The notes under the pieces are model-generated. The model did no database searches. It saw nothing but the letters and a program-made list of their open reading frames with translations, and was not told the origin of the DNA. The translations under genes and the position numbers were made by a program. Shown piece after piece: positions 1 through 6,670 of a stretch of 12,482 nt of DNA. This DNA is from Flavobacteriales bacterium (GTDB lineage: Bacteria; Bacteroidota; Bacteroidia; Flavobacteriales; Crocinitomicaceae). The stretch's first letter is position 1, and the number at the start of each line of letters is the position of its first letter. Location of the stretch: NCBI GenBank assembly GCA_947375085.1, contig CANCEQ010000083.1, positions 1 to 12,482 on the forward strand, in the 5' to 3' direction.

Positions 1-1884
1 GAAGTTTTAGTTATGCGTTTAGTAGATAGAGCATTACGTCCATTATTTCCTGATGACTACCATGCGGAAGTACAAGTAATGATTCAATTACTTTCTTACG
101 ATGGAATCAACAATCCAGATGTATTAACAGGTTTTGCTGCTTCTGCTGCGATTGCTGTTTCAGATATTCCTTTCAACGGACCAATGTCTGAAGTACGTAT
201 CGGTAGAGTAGACGGACAATTCATCATCAATCCAACAATGGAGGAGATGAAAAATTCTGATATGGATGTAGTTATTGCTGGTACAGCGAAAGACGTAAAC
301 ATGTTAGAAGGTGAGATGAAAGAAATTTCTGAAGCTGAAATGGTGGAAGCAATTAAAATAGCTCACGAAGAAATTAAAAAACAATGTCAATTCCAACTTG
401 ATTTTGCTGCTCAAATCCCAACTTCTTCTCCAAAAAGAGTTTATTCTCACGAAACGCATGATGAAGAATTAAGAACAAGAGTTACTGAATTCTCTATGGA
501 GAAATGTAAAGCAGTAGCACGTCAAGGTTTAGCTTCAAAAGTTACAAGAACAGAATTATTTGATGCTGTTAAAACAGAATTAAAAGCAACATTTACAGAA
601 GAAGAATTAGCTGAAAAAGGTGGATTGATTTCAACTTACTTTAGTGATGCTAAGAAAAAAGCAGTTCGTCACGTAATGTTACACGAAAAAATACGTTTAG
701 ATGGTCGTGCATTTGATCAAATTCGTCCAATCTGGGCAGAAGTTGATTACTTACCTATGGTTCACGGTTCTGCTGTGTTTACTAGAGGTGAAACGCAATC
801 ATTGACAACATTAACTTTAGGTGGTAAACAAGATGAGCAATTGTTAGACGGTGCAACTTTCAGAGGTACTGAGTCTTTCATGTTACATTATAACTTCCCT
901 CCATTCTCAACTGGTGAAGCTCGTCCTTTAAGAGGAACTTCAAGAAGAGAAGTTGGTCACGGAAATTTAGCGTTAAGAGCGTTGAAACAAGTTTTACCAG
1001 ATAACTATCCTTATACTGTTCGTATTGTTTCTGACATTTTAGAATCTAACGGTTCTTCTTCAATGGCGACAGTTTGTGCTGGAACTTTAGCATTAATGGA
1101 TGGTGGTGTACAAATTAAAGCACCAGTATCAGGAATTGCAATGGGATTAGTTGCTGACGAAACTGGAGCATTCTGTGTATTATCTGATATCTTAGGAGAC
1201 GAAGATCATTTAGGTGATATGGATTTCAAAGTAACAGGTACTGCAAAAGGAATCACAGCTTGTCAAATGGATATTAAAGTTGACGGTTTATCTTACGAAG
1301 TTTTAACTCAAGCGTTAAACCAAGCAAGAGCTGGAAGATTACATATCTTGGATAAAATCGTTGAAACGATTGCTGTTCCAAATCCAGAATTGAAACCACA
1401 AACTCCAAGAATTGAAATGATTGTAGTTCCTAACGAAATGATTGGAGCAATTATCGGACCTGGAGGAAAAATCATCCAAGGAATTCAAAAAGACACTGGA
1501 GCTGTTATCTCAATTGAAGAAATTGAAACAGGAGAAGGTAAAGTATTAATTATGTCAAACGATGGAGCAAGTATGAAAGCTGCATTAGACAAAGTTAAAT
1601 CGATCGCTTTCCCTCCAACAGTTGAAGAAGGAGTTGAGTACGAAGGAAAAGTAAAATCTATTCAAGCATACGGATGTTTCGTAGAAATTTTACCAGGAAC
1701 AGACGGGTTGATTCATATTTCTGAGTTCGCTTGGGAGAAATTGGAAAAATTAGATGGATTGGTGAAAGAAGGAGATATGGTACGTTTTAAAGTTGTTGGT
1801 AAAGATATCAAAACTAAAAAATGGAAATTATCTCGTAGAGTTTTATTACCGAAACCAGAGAAAAAAGAAGAAGCACAAGCGTGA
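1..1884 (+). CDS. pnp: Polynucleotide phosphorylase (PNPase), 5'-truncated by window edge
   Basis: Phosphorolytic 3'-5' exoribonuclease that degrades RNA and releases nucleoside diphosphates; it acts in the cytoplasm, usually as a trimer. The frame is open from base 1 (E-V-L-V before the first Met at 13), so the Met at 13 is internal. Visible: 627 residues. PNPases are usually about 700 or more, so roughly 90 N-terminal residues are missing. In order: the end of the first RNase PH domain (RLVDRALRPLFP), the helical linker, the second RNase PH domain with its phosphate-binding and catalytic signatures (SNGSSSMA near 1049-1070; DEDHLGDMDFK near 1200-1230), a KH domain with the GPGG loop at 1456-1467, and an S1 domain from about 1624 (GKVKSIQAYGCFVEI). 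A short charged tail (KPEKKEEAQA) ends the protein. There is no frameshift or missing motif in the visible part. A perfect hairpin lies just after the stop. Confidence 0.98.
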   Translation, partial: EVLVMRLVDRALRPLFPDDYHAEVQVMIQLLSYDGINNPDVLTGFAASAAIAVSDIPFNGPMSEVRIGRVDGQFIINPTMEEMKNSDMDVVIAGTAKDVNMLEGEMKEISEAEMVEAIKIAHEEIKKQCQFQLDFAAQIPTSSPKRVYSHETHDEELRTRVTEFSMEKCKAVARQGLASKVTRTELFDAVKTELKATFTEEELAEKGGLISTYFSDAKKKAVRHVMLHEKIRLDGRAFDQIRPIWAEVDYLPMVHGSAVFTRGETQSLTTLTLGGKQDEQLLDGATFRGTESFMLHYNFPPFSTGEARPLRGTSRREVGHGNLALRALKQVLPDNYPYTVRIVSDILESNGSSSMATVCAGTLALMDGGVQIKAPVSGIAMGLVADETGAFCVLSDILGDEDHLGDMDFKVTGTAKGITACQMDIKVDGLSYEVLTQALNQARAGRLHILDKIVETIAVPNPELKPQTPRIEMIVVPNEMIGAIIGPGGKIIQGIQKDTGAVISIEEIETGEGKVLIMSNDGASMKAALDKVKSIAFPPTVEEGVEYEGKVKSIQAYGCFVEILPGTDGLIHISEFAWEKLEKLDGLVKEGDMVRFKVVGKDIKTKKWKLSRRVLLPKPEKKEEAQA

Positions 1885-1893
1885 TTTCGATAC

Positions 1894-1919
1894 GATTATT
1901 GAAGGAAAATTCAATAATC
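1894..1919 (+). other. Perfect hairpin just downstream of pnp
   Basis: GATTATTGAA (1894-1903) pairs perfectly with TTCAATAATC (1910-1919) around the loop GGAAAA, starting 9 bases after the pnp stop. No T-run follows, so it is not a standard intrinsic terminator. It could be a weak terminator or a 3'-end stabiliser or processing site for pnp mRNA. The structure is seen; the role is inferred. Confidence 0.5.
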
Positions 1920-1977
1920 TACTCAATCAACTTGGAATTAAATAAACTTATTAAAGCTTTATTTAAAAGCATCAAAA

Positions 1978-2004
1978 ATTAATAATTAAACATTAATAAT
2001 TAAA
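1978..2004. repeat. 13-bp direct repeat ahead of the small gene
   Basis: ATTAATAATTAAA occurs at 1978-1990 and again, exactly, at 1992-2004 with a single C between. It ends 8 bases before the ATG at 2013. This is probably AT-rich slippage in the untranslated leader, but an unstructured leader there may help ribosome access. No TAnnTTTG promoter box was found in the 1885-2012 spacer, so the small gene may be read from the pnp transcript. Confidence 0.55.
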
Positions 2005-2012
2005 TTTAAGTT

Positions 2013-2270
2013 ATGTCAAGTAAAAGAATCTTAAAAAGAAACCTAAACAATATGGTTATCGAAATCGTTGAAGAATGCTTCACGGTTCAAATGTTTGACG
2101 AAACAAAAGCGCCAGCATCAGATAAATTAATCGAAGAAGCAGCTGCTTTTCAAGATTCAATCTTGTCAGAAATAAACAAAGCGAAAACGAAAAAAGATTT
2201 CCCTGCAATTACGTCAAAAATCGAAAATTCAGCGTTAGAGTTTATTACAAAATTGAACGAATTGAATTAA
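2013..2270 (+). CDS. Small unrecognised protein (85 aa) downstream of pnp
   Basis: I do not recognise the family. The 85 residues are charged and mainly helical in character. There is a basic N-terminus (SSKRILKRNLNNM), an amphipathic stretch (MVIEIVEECFTVQMFDE), then a Lys/Glu-rich segment (EINKAKTKKDFPAITSKIE) ending KLNELN. There is no signal peptide, membrane segment or metal motif; the single Cys is at residue 22. It is probably a real gene: codon use matches its neighbours, it fills the gap between pnp and a strong terminator (2317-2346), and the ATG sits behind an AT-rich leader as in Bacteroidota. Co-transcription with pnp is likely but not shown. A small cytoplasmic protein, perhaps a partner of a larger complex, is as far as the sequence allows. 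Confidence 0.75.
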   Translation: MSSKRILKRNLNNMVIEIVEECFTVQMFDETKAPASDKLIEEAAAFQDSILSEINKAKTKKDFPAITSKIENSALEFITKLNELN

Positions 2271-2316
2271 TTCTTTCTTATTTTCAATGTAAATTGGAGA
2301 TAAATAATGTAATTTT

Positions 2317-2346
2317 AAAAGCGGATATTTTATCCGCTTTTTTTTT
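2317..2346 (+). terminator. Rho-independent terminator after the pnp/small-gene unit
   Basis: AAAAGCGGATA (2317-2327) pairs perfectly with TATCCGCTTTT (2331-2341) around a TTT loop, and the T-run continues to 2346. It lies 46 bases after the stop of the small gene and separates the pnp unit from yaaA. The stem flanks are A-rich and T-rich, but the T-run follows on the + strand, so termination is mainly rightward. Confidence 0.9.
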
Positions 2347-2361
2347 ATTATATAAAATTAA

Positions 2362-2408
2362 GAACTCAGCGTAACTCTGTGAAAACTCAGAATACCTCTG
2401 TGGTTAAA
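2362..2408. repeat. Short modular repeat ('ACTCTGTG' units) upstream of yaaA
   Basis: Four degenerate modules follow each other: ACTCAGCGTA (2364-2373), ACTCTGTGAA (2374-2383), ACTCAGAATA (2385-2394) and CTCTGTGGTTAAA (2396-2408). The ending GTGGTTAAA resembles the GTGTTAAA end of the larger elements at 8407-11603. I recall similar 'CTTTGTG...GGTTAAA' strings in many flavobacterial spacers, but cannot check this here. It overlaps the GTG-initiated extension of the yaaA frame, which supports a start at the later ATG. Confidence 0.6.
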
Positions 2409-2426
2409 AAAACGAACAACTTTAAA

Positions 2427-3191
2427 ATGAAAATTGTAATTTCCCCTGCAAAATCGATTGATTTTAAGAGAGTTGAAAATAGTACAATCGAAACGATTCC
2501 GAGTTTTTTGAAAGAAACGGAAAGTTTGGTTGTGAAATTGAAAAAACTATCGTCTAAGAAAATTGCAAAGATGATGCATTTATCTACTGATTTAGCGGAC
2601 TTAAATTACAATCGTTACCAAAACTGGGAAACACCATTACAAGCTTCAGAATCTATTTACCCTGCTATTTCAGCTTTCAACGGAGAGGTTTACAAAGGAT
2701 TTGATGTACATTCATTAACTTCTGATGAAATAACGGAAGCACAAGATAAATTACGAATTCTTTCAGGATTGTACGGTTTATTAAAACCAATGGATTTAAT
2801 TTATCCTTACCGTTTAGAAATGGGTACGAAATGGGAGGTGACGCCTAAAACTAAAAACTTATATGCTTTTTGGGGTTCTAAATTAGTAAAAGCGCTCAAC
2901 GAAGAATTAGAAAAAGAAGAGGTTTTGATAAATTTAGCTTCATCTGAATATTTTAAAGCGGTGGACTTAAAAACATTAAAACACCGTGTAATCACACCTC
3001 ATTTCAAAGATTTTAAGAATGGAGAATTGAAAATAGTCATGATGTATGCGAAACATCAACGTGGAGCGATGGCTAGATACATTATTAAAAATAAATTGAT
3101 TAATCCTGAAGAGTTGAAATTATATAATCAAGACGGTTACTCGTTTGATGTAAATAATTCAACTGAAAATGATTGGGTATTCGTTCGTTAA
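2427..3191 (+). CDS. yaaA: Peroxide stress protein YaaA (DUF328/UPF0246)
   Basis: 254 residues, close to the 258 of E. coli YaaA. In E. coli this cytoplasmic protein helps limit intracellular free iron and oxidative damage during peroxide stress. Family motifs run the full length: MKIVISPAKSIDF at the N-terminus, NYNRYQNW, ISAFNGEVYKGFD, RILSGLYGLLKPMDLI followed by YPYRLEMGTKW, INLASSEYFKAVD, and YAKHQRGAMARYII near the end. The frame can be opened 16 codons earlier at a GTG (2379). That extension translates the short modular repeat and has no family similarity, so the ATG at 2427 is preferred; it places the ISPAK motif at residue 5, as in E. coli. Only 12 bases separate its stop from the next gene, so it may be the first gene of an operon with the acyltransferase pair, though no functional link is obvious. 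Confidence 0.96.
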   Translation: MKIVISPAKSIDFKRVENSTIETIPSFLKETESLVVKLKKLSSKKIAKMMHLSTDLADLNYNRYQNWETPLQASESIYPAISAFNGEVYKGFDVHSLTSDEITEAQDKLRILSGLYGLLKPMDLIYPYRLEMGTKWEVTPKTKNLYAFWGSKLVKALNEELEKEEVLINLASSEYFKAVDLKTLKHRVITPHFKDFKNGELKIVMMYAKHQRGAMARYIIKNKLINPEELKLYNQDGYSFDVNNSTENDWVFVR

Positions 3192-3203
3192 TTAGGGCTT
3201 TAA

Positions 3204-4628
3204 ATGGTTTTTAGTAGTATACTTTTTATACTTTATTTCTTACCTGTCTTTTTGATAGTCTATCATTTAGTGGGGAAGAAGTACAAAAACTACGTCTTAT
3301 TAATTTCTAGTATCTTTTTTTATAGTTGGGGAGCACCTAAATTTATATTTGTCATCCTTGGAACAACCTTGATTGATTTTCAAATTGTTAAATGGATGGG
3401 GCAAACGGAAGATGATTCCAAACGAAAAAAACTATTAACAATATCTGTTTTTGTCAATATTGGGTTATTGTTTTATTTCAAGTATTGTAACTTCTTTATA
3501 GAGAATGTAAATGCACTACTTTCGAGTTTAAAAGTCCATCAGTTGCAATTATTAAAAGTAGTTTTACCGATTGGAATTTCATTTTACACATTTGAGACAA
3601 TCACTTATTTAGTAGATGTTTACCGTAAATTACATAAACCTTTACTTAACTTTAAAGATTACTTATTGTACATCTTATTTTTTCCAAAATTAATAGCTGG
3701 ACCAATCGTTAGTTACCACGATTTAGCGGATCAAATTACCGATAGATCTTCTAATGATACAATCGATAATCGATTAACAGGTTTTTATCGCTTTGCAATC
3801 GGGTTAGCTAAAAAGGTGTTGATTGCGAATCAATTAGGACTTCAAGCGGATGCTGTTTTTGCAATGCACGTTTCAGATTTAGCCACATTTACCGCTTGGA
3901 TAGGAATTTTAGCCTATACCTTTCAAATCTATTTCGATTTCTCAGGCTATTCTGATATGGCGATCGGGATTGCGAAAATGGTTGGATTTAAAATTCCTGA
4001 AAACTTCGATAATCCATATACTTCTAGAAGTATAACAGAATTTTGGAGACGTTGGCATATTTCACTTGGAAATTGGATGCGCAACTACTTGTACATTCCT
4101 TTAGGTGGAAATAAAGTAGATACAAAAGCACGTCTGTTTTTTAATCTTTGGATTGTGTTCTTGCTCTCAGGATTCTGGCACGGAGCTTCTTGGGGATTCA
4201 TCATTTGGGGAGCTTATCATGGCGTCTTTTTAATTTTAGATCGTTTATTTCTTGCTAAAACACTTACCAAAGTTGGGGGAGTGGTAAGTACTCTTTTTAC
4301 TTTTTTAGCTGTAGCTATTGGTTGGGTGTTTTTCAGGGAAGAGAAAGTTGGGGATGCTTTTTTATACATTCAACGTTTATTCAGCTTTGATTCCATTAGT
4401 GAAATATCATTTGATAAAGAATTTTATATCTGGTTTATAATTGCGGTATTATTTTCATTTTTAGCTTGTTTTAAAATAGGTAAGAAATTACAAGATGGTT
4501 TTTATAATTCTATTTATTCTGATAAAAAACACTTTTTTATAGCGCTAATTTCTCTAGTTCTTGTCGGACTTTCAGTTAGTTCGATTACTTCGTTTGGGTT
4601 TAATCCTTTTATTTATTTCAGGTTTTAG
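3204..4628 (+). CDS. MBOAT-family O-acyltransferase, AlgI-like
   Basis: Polytopic inner-membrane protein of 474 residues. AlgI-type members are thought to pass acyl (usually acetyl) groups across the membrane for O-acetylation of exported polysaccharides. Many hydrophobic segments span the whole length, starting with MVFSSILFILYFLPVFLIVY. Family hallmarks are present: LPIGISFYTFETITYLVDVY, the FPKLIAGPI motif, FQIYFDFSGYSDMAIGIA, then FWRRWHISLGNWMRNYLYIP with His285, and SGFWHGASW with His326, matching the conserved catalytic histidine of the family. Its stop is 2 bases before the ATG of the SGNH partner, so the two are almost certainly co-transcribed and probably translationally coupled. 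The partner's type argues for polysaccharide acetylation rather than DltB-style teichoic acid alanylation. The target polymer is unknown: no glycosyltransferase is visible nearby. No defects seen. Confidence 0.93.
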   Translation: MVFSSILFILYFLPVFLIVYHLVGKKYKNYVLLISSIFFYSWGAPKFIFVILGTTLIDFQIVKWMGQTEDDSKRKKLLTISVFVNIGLLFYFKYCNFFIENVNALLSSLKVHQLQLLKVVLPIGISFYTFETITYLVDVYRKLHKPLLNFKDYLLYILFFPKLIAGPIVSYHDLADQITDRSSNDTIDNRLTGFYRFAIGLAKKVLIANQLGLQADAVFAMHVSDLATFTAWIGILAYTFQIYFDFSGYSDMAIGIAKMVGFKIPENFDNPYTSRSITEFWRRWHISLGNWMRNYLYIPLGGNKVDTKARLFFNLWIVFLLSGFWHGASWGFIIWGAYHGVFLILDRLFLAKTLTKVGGVVSTLFTFLAVAIGWVFFREEKVGDAFLYIQRLFSFDSISEISFDKEFYIWFIIAVLFSFLACFKIGKKLQDGFYNSIYSDKKHFFIALISLVLVGLSVSSITSFGFNPFIYFRF

Positions 4629-4630
4629 TA

Positions 4631-5761
4631 ATGAGGGGTATTCGATTAAAATTCAAAGAGTTATTGTTTGGAGGAATTCTCCTTATGTTGCTAGCACCTG
4701 CTGTTCAGCAAATTTTCAATTTCGTTGAAATTACACCATTAAAAGGCAGTATAGAAAAAGTAGAACCTAAAAAATTAACAATTGACTCTTGGTTTTCTGG
4801 TGATTTTCAAACAGACAATGAAAAGTTTATCAATGATAATTTTGGATTTAGAAATGTTTTTGTTCGAATAAACAATGAAATCGCTTTTCGTCTTTATGAT
4901 AAAGCCAAAGCAAACGGAGTTATTATTGGAAAGAATAATTACCTATATGAACTTAATTATTTACAGTCTTATAACGGAACTGATTTCATTGGAAAAGACA
5001 GTATAGACCAACGAATGGAAAAGCTGAGATTCATTCAGGATACCTTACAAAAATTAAATAAAACGGTATTAGTAGTTTTCGCAGCAGGAAAAGGATTTTA
5101 TTATCCAGAGTATTTCCCACAAGAATTTAAAATAAAAAGATCTTTAACGAATTACGAATATTATCTTAAAATATCTAAACAATTAAAAATCAATTACATA
5201 GATTTCAACTCGTATTTCGTTAAAAACAAAGCGAAGAGTAAATATCCACTATATCCTCAGTATGGAATTCATTGGAGTAAATACGGAATGGCTTTAGCAG
5301 CAGATTCAATGATTCGTTATATCGAAAACAATCGAAAGATCGATATGAATAATTTAACTTGGAAGAATGTCAGCTTAGAAGATCCAAAAGAAGAAGATTT
5401 TGATATTGAGGATGGTATGAATCTTTTAACTCGATTAAAGAGTTTTAAAATGGGGTATCCTTCGCTTCATTTCGAGCAAGATAAACAAAAAGCTAAGCAA
5501 AATGTTTTAATGATTTCGGATAGTTTCTATTGGGGAATGTTCAATTTCGGAATATCCTGTGTATTCGACAAAAGTCATTTTTGGTATTACAACCAAGAAG
5601 TCTATCCAGAAACATTTACTTCACCTTTAACCACTGATAAAGTAGATCTACAAAAAGAAATCAAAGACCACGATGTCATCATCATTATGGCGACACCTGC
5701 TACATTGCCTAATTTTGGATGGGGTGCTATCGAGAAGTTTTATGAAGTTCTTCATAAATAA
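4631..5761 (+). CDS. AlgX/AlgJ-like SGNH-type O-acetyltransferase partner
   Basis: 376 residues with one N-terminal membrane segment (about residues 9-27, FKELLFGGILLMLLAPAVQQ) and a periplasmic remainder. This is the usual partner of AlgI-type MBOAT proteins, probably attaching acetyl groups to an exported glycan. SGNH signatures: NDNFGFRNVFVRINNEI near residues 63-80 is typical of AlgJ/AlgX proteins; GIHWSKYG carries the catalytic-type His214-Trp215; MISDSFYWG carries the probable nucleophile Ser298 after Asp297. AlgX uses an Asp two residues before the His (a D-x-H-W motif); here that position is Gly212. This may be a lineage variant or may alter catalysis. It is the last gene of the block, and the palindrome-rich convergent spacer follows. 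The fold assignment is confident; the acetyl donor and glycan target are inferred. Confidence 0.88.
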   Translation: MRGIRLKFKELLFGGILLMLLAPAVQQIFNFVEITPLKGSIEKVEPKKLTIDSWFSGDFQTDNEKFINDNFGFRNVFVRINNEIAFRLYDKAKANGVIIGKNNYLYELNYLQSYNGTDFIGKDSIDQRMEKLRFIQDTLQKLNKTVLVVFAAGKGFYYPEYFPQEFKIKRSLTNYEYYLKISKQLKINYIDFNSYFVKNKAKSKYPLYPQYGIHWSKYGMALAADSMIRYIENNRKIDMNNLTWKNVSLEDPKEEDFDIEDGMNLLTRLKSFKMGYPSLHFEQDKQKAKQNVLMISDSFYWGMFNFGISCVFDKSHFWYYNQEVYPETFTSPLTTDKVDLQKEIKDHDVIIIMATPATLPNFGWGAIEKFYEVLHK

Positions 5762-5843
5762 TTATTGCAAATTCTTGAATTTATATTTTTAAATTGAGAT
5801 TAAAGTAGGTTCAACCCTTCTAGGGTTGTTATAGGTAGTGTGT

Positions 5844-5878
5844 TTTAATAACCACCAGTTTCACAGGTGGTTATTAAA
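5844..5878. other. 13-bp perfect stem-loop, possible transcript end
   Basis: TTTAATAACCACC (5844-5856) pairs perfectly with GGTGGTTATTAAA (5866-5878) around the nine-base loop AGTTTCACA. It lies 83 bases after the SGNH gene. With its A/T-rich stem base it may serve as a terminator or mRNA 3'-end stabiliser for the acyltransferase operon. No T-run follows on either strand. Confidence 0.6.
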
Positions 5879-6074
5879 GTTAAATCCCTTCAGGATTTTG
5901 TACGAGAATATTTATAGCTAATTTTTTAGGTTTAATCCAAATTTAATGTGCTTTTAGGTTTTGAATTCGAAGATCACTGCATAAATCTTTAATTTATGAA
6001 TAGTTAGAATTGTCGAGATATTAATAAAATGCACATCTGTTTAATTACTACCTAACTCCAGCGGAGTTAAACTA

Positions 6075-6107
6075 TTATTTACCGTAGGAGAATCCTACGG
6101 TAAATAA
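6075..6107. other. 15-bp perfect stem-loop just past the DUF1573 gene
   Basis: TTATTTACCGTAGGA (6075-6089) pairs perfectly with TCCTACGGTAAATAA (6093-6107) around GAA. On the minus strand it begins 11 bases after the DUF1573 stop, a good place for a transcript end of the S41-DUF1573 operon. It lacks a T-run, so it is either a Rho-independent terminator of poor form or a REP-like palindrome reused as a 3' end. Confidence 0.6.
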
Positions 6108-6118
6108 GCCCTCAGACC

Positions 6119-6628
6119 TCACTTCACAAAAGCTTTAATCTTCAAAATATTCATTCTAGGATTAGTATTCGAAGTAACTGTTACTGTTTTGTTTTGTTCT
6201 CCAACTTGACCTGGCTTTGGATGGAATACCACTTTTATTTTGTCTGATTTCCCTGGTAAGATAGGTTTCTCCGGTTTTTCTGGTGTTGTACAACCACAAC
6301 TAGCCTCTACTTTTTCAATGATCAAAGGTTTTTTACCTGTATTTGTAACGATAAAGTTGGTTTCGTTATCCGTTTCAGATTTCACTTCACCATAATTGTG
6401 TTCTATTTCATTGAAAGATAGAGTAGTGTATGTCTCTAGTTCTTTTTTAAGACGTTCTTCTTCCTCTTTTTGAACTTCTTTCAATGATGCGTTTAATTCC
6501 GCTTCCGATTGTCCTCCAGCCTCAACAGAAGAAGCAATGTTTCCGTCTTGTTTTTTCACTTCAATTGAAGAACCTCCACAAGCTGAAAAAATCAATAATC
6601 CAGCCATTAAATAAATCGTCTTTTTCAT
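6119..6628 (-). CDS. DUF1573-domain lipoprotein
   Basis: 169 residues. A lipoprotein signal peptide ends in the lipobox F-S-A-C, with lipid-bearing Cys17 followed by GGSS. After it comes a low-complexity, Glu/Lys-rich and probably coiled-coil linker (about residues 38-68, SLKEVQKEEEERLKKELETY). The C-terminal DUF1573 domain (about 70-169) has an immunoglobulin-like character: LSFNEIEHNYGEV at its first strand, the hallmark SCGCTTPE with a vicinal Cys pair, ILPGKSDKIKVVFHP, and FVK at the end. The family is common in Bacteroidota, is exported, and has no firmly known function; a role in binding or surface assembly is inferred. The start sits 42 bases after the S41 protease stop on the same strand, so co-transcription is likely. 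Confidence 0.93.
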   Translation of the reverse strand: MKKTIYLMAGLLIFSACGGSSIEVKKQDGNIASSVEAGGQSEAELNASLKEVQKEEEERLKKELETYTTLSFNEIEHNYGEVKSETDNETNFIVTNTGKKPLIIEKVEASCGCTTPEKPEKPILPGKSDKIKVVFHPKPGQVGEQNKTVTVTSNTNPRMNILKIKAFVK

Positions 6629-6633
6629 ATAAT

Positions 6634-6669
6634 ATTTAATCTTAATCTTAACCTCAATCTCAACCTCAA
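6634..6669. repeat. Hexanucleotide-like tandem repeat between S41 and DUF1573 genes
   Basis: The 42-base spacer is almost wholly imperfect 6-base units, read on the + strand as AATCTT, AATCTT, AACCTC, AATCTC, AACCTC, AAATCA. On the coding (minus) strand this is purine-rich (GAGGTT/GAGATT/AAGATT). It covers the ribosome-binding region of the DUF1573 gene and ends at the stop of the S41 gene. Copy-number slippage could change spacing between the two genes. Confidence 0.7.
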
Positions 6670-6670
6670 A

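Larger units (their letters stand above)
5812..6107. repeat. Cluster of short REP-like palindromes in a convergent spacer
   Basis: The 357-base gap 5762-6118 has no gene. It holds at least six separate hairpins: CAACCCT/AGGGTTG (5812-5818 with 5822-5828), a 13-bp stem (5844-5856 with 5866-5878), AAATCC/GGATTT (5882-5887 with 5893-5898), CATAAAT/ATTTATG (5980-5986 with 5992-5998), TAACTCC/GGAGTTA (6053-6059 with 6063-6069) and a 15-bp stem (6075-6089 with 6093-6107). Stems differ in sequence but most have a loop of 3 to 5 bases and a small G/C block near it. They fall in two groups, left and right, around a plain AT-rich centre. None is followed by a T-run. They may act as bidirectional transcript ends and resemble REP-type repeats. 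Confidence 0.8.

Noticed and set aside
96..302. Minus-strand open frame of 68 codons inside pnp
   Set aside because: Antisense shadow of a clear PNPase coding frame; no family motif and no start context.
2379..2426. GTG-initiated N-terminal extension of yaaA
   Set aside because: It translates a spacer repeat; the family starts at MKIVISPAK, encoded from the ATG at 2427.
2807..2995. Minus-strand open frame inside yaaA
   Set aside because: Antisense to conserved YaaA motifs; nothing supports its expression.
5812..6107. CRISPR array
   Set aside because: The palindromes have different sequences, there is no constant repeat or regular spacer length, and no cas gene is present.
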